From: Abyssicoccus albus
GTDB lineage: Bacteria; Bacillota; Bacilli; Staphylococcales; Abyssicoccaceae
Assembly: GCF_003815035.1 (NCBI RefSeq)
Contig: NZ_RKRK01000002.1
Span: 614,163-678,162, forward strand
Reading direction: 5' to 3'
Length of the DNA: 64,000 nt
A model generated the notes under the pieces. That model was not told where the DNA came from. It was given only the letters and a program-made list of their open reading frames with translations, and searched no databases. How positions within the stretch are numbered: position 1 is the first letter of the stretch; each line of letters begins with the position of its first letter. Both the position numbers and the translations under genes were made by a program. Shown here piece by piece: positions 1-7,546 of the stretch.

Positions 1-192
1 ATCATTCGCAATAAATAAAATAATCAAAAACCGCTCACAATATCCGATAAAAAGTCCTATATGATCTGTTTGTTTGTCGTTTAGGGATAACGGTTTTCTA
101 TCGATAACATAATTTAAGAACATTTTGATCAACAGGCCACTAAAAATATAAAGAATGACTGCAATTGTTGATAAAAGTATAATTAACCCCAA
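1..192 (-). CDS. Partial membrane protein, probably DUF3307 family
   Basis: Truncated at the left window edge; about 64 residues are visible. The reading frame is open from the edge to a TTG codon at 192-190 that has a strong AGGAGG Shine-Dalgarno at 205-200 with 7 nt spacing, so TTG is taken as the start. The N-terminus is hydrophobic (GLIILLSTIAVILYIFSGLLI), then a short polar stretch and another hydrophobic start (ERFLIILFIAND), which suggests a multi-spanning membrane protein. It overlaps the stop of the SatD-like gene by 10 nt, implying translational coupling. DUF3307 membrane proteins are, from memory, frequent partners of SatD proteins; that assignment rests mainly on this context. Function unknown. 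Confidence 0.6.
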   Translation of the reverse strand, partial: MGLIILLSTIAVILYIFSGLLIKMFLNYVIDRKPLSLNDKQTDHIGLFIGYCERFLIILFIAND

Positions 193-893
193 AATAAAGC
201 CTCCTTGGCGATTGGATGTGAAGATATATTTTTGATTAATGATATATCTTTCACGTCGTCATATTGATCCTTAATGTTGACATAATTAATCATCGTGGTT
301 AATATATAGTCTAATTGCATTTTTTCACCTTTAGAAAGATGAGCAGAAATCGTCGAGTTGCTTTTTTTGGCATATTCACTTAATGCAGTTTGTGTATCAA
401 ACTGATAACTATTAAAAAATAAGAATTTCTGTATTATAGATAATCTATTGAGTATAGATGTTTGATACATTGATAATGCAGTAAATATTTCATCATTTTG
501 TTCGTGTTTTGCATGAACAAAATGAATATGTTCTGATGATTTAATGTGATCTAATGTATTGCGAACAATTTTGGCATCTTTTGAATTCCATTGTTCAATA
601 TTGCCAGATGGAAATGACTTTAACTGTGTAAACATTGCAGCTTTTATTTGTGCATCTTCAAAAGGCCATAGTAATTGCAACATATATTGAATAATGATTG
701 CATCTGTCTGTTTACCAATAAAAAACAGTTCATCACCCATACGAAAATCTATATAGTGTTGAGTATCATTATTGTTATTATCTTTCAAAACATCTTTAAG
801 TATTAAATTATAGTTTAATAAAACTTCTGAAATTTTTTGAGTAAAACGAGAATCTGTACTTCCAGAAACATCGATGATTAAAATAGAATACAT
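183..893 (-). CDS. SatD-like protein
   Basis: 236 residues, ATG at 893 preceded by AGGGGTG. The N-terminus (ILIIDVSGSTDSR) and a GDELFF motif near residue 53 resemble the SatD family, where an acidic start and a GDE motif recur; the C-terminal part (QTALSEYAKKSNSTISAHLSKGE) looks like a helix-turn-helix. The molecular function of SatD proteins is not established. The gene overlaps the downstream membrane protein and is divergent from femA across a 211-nt gap. Family assignment is by recognition only and could be wrong; the open reading frame and start are well supported. Confidence 0.6.
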   Translation of the reverse strand: MYSILIIDVSGSTDSRFTQKISEVLLNYNLILKDVLKDNNNNDTQHYIDFRMGDELFFIGKQTDAIIIQYMLQLLWPFEDAQIKAAMFTQLKSFPSGNIEQWNSKDAKIVRNTLDHIKSSEHIHFVHAKHEQNDEIFTALSMYQTSILNRLSIIQKFLFFNSYQFDTQTALSEYAKKSNSTISAHLSKGEKMQLDYILTTMINYVNIKDQYDDVKDISLIKNISSHPIAKEALFWG

Positions 894-1008
894 ATGACAC
901 CCCTTAAATAAAAGTTTGATTTAAAAATAGTTATTTGGATGACAGCTTATGATTAAATGATTTATAATTGGTTATATATAGTATGAGTATATATTAACAT
1001 CATCACAG

Positions 1009-1060
1009 TTTTTCGTCTAATCAAACGAAAAATCATGATTTTCGTATATATAAACGAAAT
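1009..1060. promoter_or_regulatory. Four alternating copies of an ACGAAA/TTTCGT motif upstream of femA
   Basis: Copies: TTTTTCGT 1009-1016, ACGAAAAA 1025-1032, ATTTTCGT 1039-1046, ACGAAAT 1054-1060, in alternating orientation with centres 14-16 bp apart. The first and second form a perfect 8-bp inverted repeat with an 8-nt loop, the second and third a near-perfect palindrome, the third and fourth a 6-bp one. They lie in the divergent region between the SatD-like gene and femA, ending 45 nt before the femA start. This may be a multi-site operator or, if transcribed, mutually exclusive hairpins. The binding factor is not known to me. Confidence 0.5.
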
Positions 1061-1104
1061 AACAACTTAAATACAATATGACATTACATAATAGGAGAAA
1101 TAAT

Positions 1105-2388
1105 ATGAAATTTGTAGAATTAACAGATAAGCAATTTGAGGAATTTACAACAAAAAATATGTACCATTTTTCACAAACAAATGCACGATATGATTTAAGA
1201 AATGATAAAACCAATTCAACGATGTATCGTATAGGATTAATTGATGACAATCAAGAAGTTGTTGCTGCGACGATTTTAACATCGACACCAATCTTAAAGA
1301 AGTTTAATTATTTTTATGCAACACGTGGACCAATACTAGACTTCACTAATTTTAAAGTTGTAGACATTTTCTTCTATGAATTAGATAAATTTTTGAAACA
1401 ACATAATGCACTTCATATAAGAATGGATCCATACATTATTCATAATATAAGAGATCATAAAGGAAATATACTAGAGTCATATGCGGATAGAACACAATCA
1501 ATTATTGAACATTTAGATAAATTAGGGTATGAACATCAAGGGTTCCATATTGGCTATGACGGCAAAAGACAACATCGATTCGACTCAGTATTAGATGTAA
1601 AAGGCAAGACAAAAGAAGAAGTATTCAATAATATGGATAAGTTACGTCAACGTAACATTAAAAAGACTGAGAAAAATGGAATTAAAATAAAATATTTATC
1701 ACGAGAAGAACTTCCAATCTTCCGTGAATTTATGAAAGACACTGTAGAAATGAAATCATTTGAAGATCGTGGAGATGATTACTACTATGATTCATATGAC
1801 TACTATGGTGATCGAGTGAAGGTTCCAATGGCGTATATTGATATTGATGAATATGTTGCAAAAGAACGTAAAGAAGAAAATAAACTCGACAAAAATATCG
1901 CAAAAGCAGAAAAAGATTTACAAACTAAAGAAAATCTAACAGATAAGCAGAAAGAAAAGCTTGAAAATAAAATAGAAAACTTAAGAACACAGTTAAAATC
2001 ACATCTGGAAAAAATTGAAGAATTAACAGCAGCTCAAGAGAAATATGGCAATGAATTACCTGTATCAGCTGGATTTTTCTATGAAACTGATTATGAGGTC
2101 GTTTACTTTGCTGGAGGTACTTCCAATGAGTTTAGACATTACGCAGGCAGTTATGCCATCCAATGGGAAATGATTAAATATACCATTGACCAAGGATTAG
2201 ACCAGTATAATTTCTACGGTATTACGGGTGATTTCAGTGAGGATGCTGAGGATGCGGGTGTCATCAAGTTCAAAGAAGGATTCAATGCTTACGTTAAAGA
2301 ATATGTTGGTGACTTCGTTAAGCCTGTAAATAAATTAGCTTATAAAGCATTCTTGCAATTGAAGAAAGTGAAAACTTACAAAGTATAA
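1105..2388 (+). CDS. femA: FemA-type aminoacyltransferase (pentaglycine bridge synthesis)
   Basis: 427 residues, close to S. aureus FemA (about 420). Fem proteins add glycines from Gly-tRNA to the lysine of lipid II at the cytoplasmic membrane; FemA adds Gly2 and Gly3. Features: N-terminal MKFVELTDKQFEEF, paired GNAT-like folds, a charged coiled-coil arm around residues 245-300 (KERKEENKLDKN onward), and the C-terminal motifs PVSAGFF, GGTSNEFRHYAGSYA and YNFYGITGDF, which match FemA better than FemB or FmhB. The ATG at 1105 is used because of the AGGAG at 1093-1097; an in-frame ATG at 1078 lacks a ribosome site. No femB follows here, unlike S. aureus. A terminator follows. Confidence 0.9.
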   Translation: MKFVELTDKQFEEFTTKNMYHFSQTNARYDLRNDKTNSTMYRIGLIDDNQEVVAATILTSTPILKKFNYFYATRGPILDFTNFKVVDIFFYELDKFLKQHNALHIRMDPYIIHNIRDHKGNILESYADRTQSIIEHLDKLGYEHQGFHIGYDGKRQHRFDSVLDVKGKTKEEVFNNMDKLRQRNIKKTEKNGIKIKYLSREELPIFREFMKDTVEMKSFEDRGDDYYYDSYDYYGDRVKVPMAYIDIDEYVAKERKEENKLDKNIAKAEKDLQTKENLTDKQKEKLENKIENLRTQLKSHLEKIEELTAAQEKYGNELPVSAGFFYETDYEVVYFAGGTSNEFRHYAGSYAIQWEMIKYTIDQGLDQYNFYGITGDFSEDAEDAGVIKFKEGFNAYVKEYVGDFVKPVNKLAYKAFLQLKKVKTYKV

Positions 2389-2418
2389 TGAAGGTATAAG
2401 TAAATAAATAAAGGTTTA

Positions 2419-2467
2419 TAATCTATCTGTATTATTATTTACAGTAATGCAGATAGATTATTTTACA
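2419..2467 (+). terminator. Rho-independent terminator of femA
   Basis: TAATCTATCTG (2419-2429) pairs with CAGATAGATTA (2450-2460), followed by TTTTACATTT. It lies about 30 nt after the femA stop, so femA is probably monocistronic. Confidence 0.8.
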
Positions 2468-2567
2468 TTTTGGTTAACATAATATATATTATAGGAAGTA
2501 ATGTATGTATAAGAAAGACACTTCTTTTTCGAAATGCCTCTCTTATAAACTCTACATAATAATTGAA

Positions 2568-4235
2568 TTACTCTACATCAGTACGTTCTAAGTTATATAC
2601 AGCCACCGTTCCAGAAAGTTCATGTGCGGCTAATAACATTGCTGATCCTGTTGGAGATTCTTCAGCGCTTACAAACGTTAAACCTTCAGGTGAAACATCT
2701 GTGTTCGAATCATCTCTAAAGTATGTCTCAAATTCAGGTTGTTCAGGGTTTGTTAAATTATAAACCATAATACCACCTGTACGTTCTAATCCAATAAATA
2801 CGTATGACACACCATCAACAACACCGAATTCAATCGATTCAGGTTCAGGACCTTTATCATCACTGCGCGCGTCTAATTCAAATTCTGTCGCACTTTCAGC
2901 GTTGCTATTGAAGTATTCAGGAATTTGTTCTAACGTAATGCGTTCGAAATCATTACCACTATCAAACACTTGCTCCATCGTATTACCATTCCATACTGAA
3001 AAAGATCTTCCGCCATAACCGACGATTGCTTCATGTTCACCATGTTCATTAATGAATGGATGACTTGTAGTTGTTTTAAGGCGACCTAAGTTTGATTTCT
3101 TAAATAATCCATCTTCTATAAGTTGATCCAACTCATCTTGAGTATAACCTTCGTAGTGTGATGCGTCTAATTTAATATCATCTTTAATATCTTTCACACG
3201 CTCTTCTTCAGAATACCCATCATAGTCTTGAGCATCCCCTTCATTTGCTGTAAATAAGTAAGTTTCACCATTCATATCGAATGATGCAATTGCATCAGGC
3301 ATATACATACTGAGTACAGGTTGCTTTTTAAGAGTTGTTTCATCATCTTTGTCACTCGCATCAATTTCATTTCCTGCTTTAGAATAATCTTTAAACCCTA
3401 ATGAAGTAATTTCTTCAATTGTATTTGATGCAATTTTAACTTTAGCGATGGCATTTGATTCTTGTAAAGTGACGTATGCATATTTCCCTTTAGAATCCAC
3501 TGTAATATACTCAGGCTCCAAGTTTAAATAATGCTCATCTGCATCTGGTCCTACTCCACGAATATCATCCGTCATTAAATCTTTTGTAAATTGAGTCGTT
3601 GTAATATCTTTTTGAGTAATTTTATTTGCTGATTTATTCGCTTTGACAATGCTAATTGAACCTTCTGGATTGATTGTGTAATCATCATTTGGTTCCCCTT
3701 CATTCGCGACTAAAATATGTTTGCCATCTGGTGAGAAAATCACCATGTCAGGTAATGGGCCGACAGAGAAATGTTTAATGTATTCCCCATCAGTTGTCAA
3801 TAACACTAAATAGCCATCATTTGTTTTTGTTTCGTGAGGCGCTGCCACTGCAATATAATCCCCATTCGGATGGATTGCAACACTTGTAACGTCACTTGAT
3901 TCAATACCGTAATCACTTAATTTAATACGTTTCGTCAATTCAACTTCTTTAGATTGGCCAACCCCGCCTAAGTGAATGACATCTAAAGACCCTTCATCAC
4001 CATTTATTGAATACATGTTTTGGGATTTCGGATCATACTGAACAATTTCAGTTCCGCCTTCATCAAACGCTGCACCGCTCTTAAAACGAGATTGTAGTGA
4101 TAATTGTAATTTCTTCTCAGAAGCAGTCTCTTGGACGACTCCCCCTGCACTTGCAAACGTCACTTCAGGGAGTACAATGGACGATGAAGCAAGCATAGAT
4201 AAAGCTAATGTCGTTTTCAAAATAGTGTTTTTCAT
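2568..4235 (-). CDS. Secreted choice-of-anchor I family beta-propeller protein
   Basis: 555 residues. The N-terminus is a signal peptide (MKNTILKTTLALSMLASSSI, cleavage probably after the FASA segment near residue 30). The rest reads as beta-propeller blades with recurrent motifs such as VAIHPNGDYIAVA, GPLPDMVIFSPDG, LVANEGEPNDDY, LFTANEGDAQDYDG and a C-terminal AHELSGTVAVYNLE, typical of the choice-of-anchor I group. There is no LPXTG or terminal membrane helix, so it is probably released or loosely bound. The true function is not established; some relatives are annotated as phosphatase-like or nucleotidase-associated. A PhoP-type box lies directly upstream, supporting a role in phosphate starvation. 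Shine-Dalgarno AAAGGAGG precedes the ATG. Confidence 0.8.
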   Translation of the reverse strand: MKNTILKTTLALSMLASSSIVLPEVTFASAGGVVQETASEKKLQLSLQSRFKSGAAFDEGGTEIVQYDPKSQNMYSINGDEGSLDVIHLGGVGQSKEVELTKRIKLSDYGIESSDVTSVAIHPNGDYIAVAAPHETKTNDGYLVLLTTDGEYIKHFSVGPLPDMVIFSPDGKHILVANEGEPNDDYTINPEGSISIVKANKSANKITQKDITTTQFTKDLMTDDIRGVGPDADEHYLNLEPEYITVDSKGKYAYVTLQESNAIAKVKIASNTIEEITSLGFKDYSKAGNEIDASDKDDETTLKKQPVLSMYMPDAIASFDMNGETYLFTANEGDAQDYDGYSEEERVKDIKDDIKLDASHYEGYTQDELDQLIEDGLFKKSNLGRLKTTTSHPFINEHGEHEAIVGYGGRSFSVWNGNTMEQVFDSGNDFERITLEQIPEYFNSNAESATEFELDARSDDKGPEPESIEFGVVDGVSYVFIGLERTGGIMVYNLTNPEQPEFETYFRDDSNTDVSPEGLTFVSAEESPTGSAMLLAAHELSGTVAVYNLERTDVE

Positions 4236-4306
4236 ATGTATAATTTCCTCCTTTAAATGATATAGATGATTATTTAAAAGGACAGTTAAAATACAATCTA
4301 TAAATA

Positions 4307-4371
4307 ATCATACCTTCATCATAACTATAAAATGTAAATATTTTATTTAACCATTGTAAATATTGTGTAAA
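4307..4371 (-). promoter_or_regulatory. PhoP-type box and -10 element of the secreted propeller gene
   Basis: On the minus strand, hexamers sit in exact 11-bp phase: TTTACA (4371-4366), TTTACA (4360-4355), TAAATA (4349-4344), TTTACA (4338-4333) and a weaker TAGTTA (4327-4322). TT(A/T)ACA-like direct repeats every 11 bp are the known PhoP (PhoB) binding pattern of Bacillus and relatives. A TATGAT -10 follows at 4312-4307, about 20 nt from the last strong repeat, and there is no good -35, as expected of a PhoP-activated promoter. Confidence 0.7.
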
Positions 4372-4649
4372 GTAACTTAAAATTATCAAAACTATAATTA
4401 TACAGGTTTGAATAAGAACACAGTTTCTCGTAGGTTTATGTAAAATGTAGCCCTAATTGTAAAATAAGTCTACAGATTGTTATCTTCATACATAAATTGA
4501 GGCCTTATTTTGTACAGTAAGGCTTTAGTGTTAGTGATTTAAAGATTTATTTAACTGTTAGTCTATAATGAAAATTAATCACAGATTGATTTATTAAATT
4601 CTAAAAATTATGTATAATTAAACATATCGATAAAAGAAAGGATGTTAAT
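4372..4649 (+). other. Non-coding region upstream of pepF
   Basis: No gene seen. It holds a hairpin, GGCCTTA (4501-4507) with TAAGGCT (4517-4523), that lacks a U-run, and a TATAAT at 4613-4618 that is the likely -10 of pepF (a weak TTTATT lies 17 bp upstream). The ribosome site AAAGGATG precedes the pepF ATG. A regulatory role for the hairpin is only a possibility. Confidence 0.4.
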
Positions 4650-6455
4650 ATGACGACTCCATTAAGAAAAGATGTTGAAAAGAAATACACGTGGGATACA
4701 TCAGATGTATTACTCAATGACCGATCGTTTGACGAACAACTATCAAACGTTGTCGATGAGACAAAATCATTTCATGAGCAGTTCAATCAAACATTAACGA
4801 CTAAAGCGACTATCAATAATTGTTTGGATGAATATAGTATCTTGTTAGAGAAAATCACCCGCCTTGGTAATTACGTTAGTTTAAATATCGCTACAGATCA
4901 ATCAGATGATTTATATCAAACAGAATATAGTTTGTTTAATAAACGCTATGGGATGATGATGTCTAATTTATCATTTGTTGAATCCGAAATATTAGAACAA
5001 GATGACCAACTATTAGATGAAATCATTAATGACAAATCTACTTATGCCAATTTCATCTATTGGTTAAAACAAGAAAAACCGTATCGCTTAGATAAAAACG
5101 TTGAACAGACATTAGCACAGCTATCAAGCGAACGCTCTATGCCTTATGAACTTTATGACACGACGAAGCTATTAGATATAAAGTTCCCTACACTCGAATA
5201 TAATGGTGAGCAAATTGAGTTAACGTATAATAGTTTTGAAGGGACGTTAGAATCGCACCCTGATACAGAGCTTAGACGTAAAGCATACACTGCTTTTTAT
5301 GACACGTTAAAACAATACGAACATACTCAAGCAAAAACTTATGATATTCACTTACAGATGGAAAAAAACATGAGTGATTTAAGAGGTTATAAAAATGTTA
5401 CAGAGTACTTATTGAAACCTCAAAAAGTTGATGAAAGTTTATATCATCGACAAATTGATACGATTATGGAAAAACTTTCACCAATTATCCAAAAGTATGG
5501 TCAACTGATTAAAAAAGTTTATAATTTGGAAAAAATAACGTATCAGGATATGAAAGTACCACTTGACCCTGATTTTGAGCCTGAAATCTCAATTGAAGAG
5601 TCTAAAGAATATGTTATTAATGCATTGAAACCGCTAGGAGAAGATTATATTAAAATGGTTGAAGATGCTTATAATCATCGATGGATTGATTTCGTAGATA
5701 ATAAAGGGAAATCTACAGGAGCTTTTTGTGCAACACCGTATGGATCACATCCATATGTACTCATCACATGGACAAACTTGATGACAGAAGTATTTGTCAT
5801 GGCTCATGAACTTGGTCATGCAGGTCATTTTGATTTAACGAATAAGCACAATAATATACTTGATACAGATGTTTCTCTATACTTTGTTGAAGCGCCTTCT
5901 ACGATGAACGAAATGTTAATGGCGAAATCATTATTAAAACAATCAGATGATCCGAGATTCAAACGTTGGGTCATTGCATCCATCATTTCTAGAACGTATT
6001 ATCATAACTTTGTGACGCATCTATTAGAAGCTGCTTATCAGAGAGAAGTGTATCGAAAAATTGAATCTGGAGAAAGTGTTACTGCTGAGAAGCTCAACAC
6101 AATGAAGCGTGAAGTATTAGAATCTTTCTTCGGAGAGGATATCGAAATTCCAGAGCACCATGAATTAACATGGATGAGACAACCACACTACTATATGGGG
6201 CTATATCCATATACTTATTCTGCTGGACTTACGATTGGAACGGTCATGGCAAACAGAATTGAAAAGGAAGGACAAACTGCTGTCAACGATTGGTTAAAAG
6301 TTCTTAAATCTGGAGATACTTTGACACCTGTAGAACTTGCAAAAAAAGCAGGGATTGATATTACAACAGATCAACCGTTGATTGAAACAATCGATTATAT
6401 AGGTTCACTCGTTGATGAACTTGAAAGACTGACTGATGAGATAGACAATAAGTAA
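4650..6455 (+). CDS. pepF: Oligoendopeptidase F
   Basis: 601 residues, the usual size of M3B oligoendopeptidase F. It is a cytoplasmic zinc metallopeptidase cleaving short peptides. The zinc motif HELGHAGH lies near residue 386, with the third ligand glutamate expected in the FVEAPSTMNE segment. N-terminal helices (RKDVEKKYTWDTSDVL) and the C-terminal motif YSAGLTIGTVMANRI are family-typical. ATG at 4650 follows AAAGGATG. It appears monocistronic, with its own promoter and a bidirectional terminator shared with cvfB. Confidence 0.95.
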   Translation: MTTPLRKDVEKKYTWDTSDVLLNDRSFDEQLSNVVDETKSFHEQFNQTLTTKATINNCLDEYSILLEKITRLGNYVSLNIATDQSDDLYQTEYSLFNKRYGMMMSNLSFVESEILEQDDQLLDEIINDKSTYANFIYWLKQEKPYRLDKNVEQTLAQLSSERSMPYELYDTTKLLDIKFPTLEYNGEQIELTYNSFEGTLESHPDTELRRKAYTAFYDTLKQYEHTQAKTYDIHLQMEKNMSDLRGYKNVTEYLLKPQKVDESLYHRQIDTIMEKLSPIIQKYGQLIKKVYNLEKITYQDMKVPLDPDFEPEISIEESKEYVINALKPLGEDYIKMVEDAYNHRWIDFVDNKGKSTGAFCATPYGSHPYVLITWTNLMTEVFVMAHELGHAGHFDLTNKHNNILDTDVSLYFVEAPSTMNEMLMAKSLLKQSDDPRFKRWVIASIISRTYYHNFVTHLLEAAYQREVYRKIESGESVTAEKLNTMKREVLESFFGEDIEIPEHHELTWMRQPHYYMGLYPYTYSAGLTIGTVMANRIEKEGQTAVNDWLKVLKSGDTLTPVELAKKAGIDITTDQPLIETIDYIGSLVDELERLTDEIDNK

Positions 6456-6473
6456 AAAAACATGTATATATGA

Positions 6474-6508
6474 AAATAAGGTAAGCCATTTTATGGCTTA
6501 CCTTATTT
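6474..6508. terminator. Bidirectional terminator between pepF and cvfB
   Basis: Perfect 15-bp stem: AAATAAGGTAAGCCA (6474-6488), loop TTTTA, TGGCTTACCTTATTT (6494-6508). It serves the convergent genes and includes the cvfB stop codon at 6503. Confidence 0.85.
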
Positions 6509-7369
6509 CAAAAACGTTTGATCATGTTTAAATTCTATTTTTCTCGCTTTATATAAACGACCTAATGCTCTCTTAAAGCTTGACTTACTCATATTAAATG
6601 TATCCTTTATTTTAGTCGGATCTGATTTATCATTGAATGGCATATAACCATCATGTGATTTCAAATAATCTAAAATCACTTCTGCATCATCATCCATTTT
6701 TTCATGAGCGAGTGGTAGAAATGATCCGTTAATCTCACCGTGTTCATTAATGCCAATCACTCGAAATTCAACTTCTTCCCCTAGTCTAGGCTCTTCCTCT
6801 CGTTCTGTTTCATGGATAAAACACTTTTGTTTGTCATCATTAAATAAGAACGTACCAACTTTTAGTAAACGATATGGTCTTGCTTTAATACGCTTGGATT
6901 GAAATTCAGATTCCTTTGATTTATCAATAGGTTCGAATATTTCAGAAACAATTGTTTCACTCGCTAATCGACCGTACATCATTCCATCAGATTCAACGCG
7001 TAATGTGATCAATATTTCATCACCTTGCTGTGGCCATACATCTTTCAGTCTTGGCAAGTCTTGCCATGGTACTATAATTTCTCGTGGTAATCCAATATCA
7101 ACGTGAGCTCCATCCATTGAAGTCGTAATAACAGGGGCATAACTATAATATTCAGTGGTCACGTATGGTTTAAGCGTCGTTGCGAATGGCTCCCCTTTTC
7201 GTGAAGAATATACGAACACTTCTATGGTATCTCCAACGTTAATGTGTTGCTTTTCATCTATTTCAGATTGATTCATTTTAATTTGTGTGTTTTCTACGGT
7301 TAACGTAATACTGGATGTTTCAATTGCCTCAACAGTTGCTTCATGGAACTGTCCAATGAGTTCAGTCAT
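6503..7369 (-). CDS. cvfB: CvfB-type RNA-binding virulence regulator
   Basis: 288 residues, near the roughly 300 of S. aureus CvfB (YitL family). The family has three S1-like RNA-binding domains followed by a C-terminal winged helix; here the S1-like stretches run through MTELIGQFHEATVEAIE, the central DIGLPREIIVPWQDLP and FLFNDDKQKCFIHE, and the winged helix is at the end (FNMSKSSFKRALGRLYKARK). In S. aureus it affects exoprotein and virulence gene expression. ATG at 7369 follows AAGGTGG. Divergent from the ABC-F gene across 177 nt that contain two TATAAT-like elements. Confidence 0.88.
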   Translation of the reverse strand: MTELIGQFHEATVEAIETSSITLTVENTQIKMNQSEIDEKQHINVGDTIEVFVYSSRKGEPFATTLKPYVTTEYYSYAPVITTSMDGAHVDIGLPREIIVPWQDLPRLKDVWPQQGDEILITLRVESDGMMYGRLASETIVSEIFEPIDKSKESEFQSKRIKARPYRLLKVGTFLFNDDKQKCFIHETEREEEPRLGEEVEFRVIGINEHGEINGSFLPLAHEKMDDDAEVILDYLKSHDGYMPFNDKSDPTKIKDTFNMSKSSFKRALGRLYKARKIEFKHDQTFLK

Positions 7370-7546
7370 ATAATTTCCACCTTAATCTATTTATAATTAA
7401 TATTTATATATTTGATATAATATTTACTTGTATTATATCATGTATACTCTTATTCATATACTAATAGATGTGTTATAATGCATAAGGGTTAGAGGTTTTA
7501 ATACTTCAATTAAAGAAAGTATAGACAACGTTTAGGAGGTCTACAT

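Noticed and set aside
1017-1250. Minus-strand 77-residue hydrophobic ORF overlapping the start of femA
   Set aside because: It is the complement of well-supported femA coding sequence and has no ribosome site.
4501-4523. Hairpin GGCCTTA/TAAGGCT upstream of pepF as a terminator
   Set aside because: No U-run follows on either strand, and no gene ends here; it is recorded only as part of the non-coding region.
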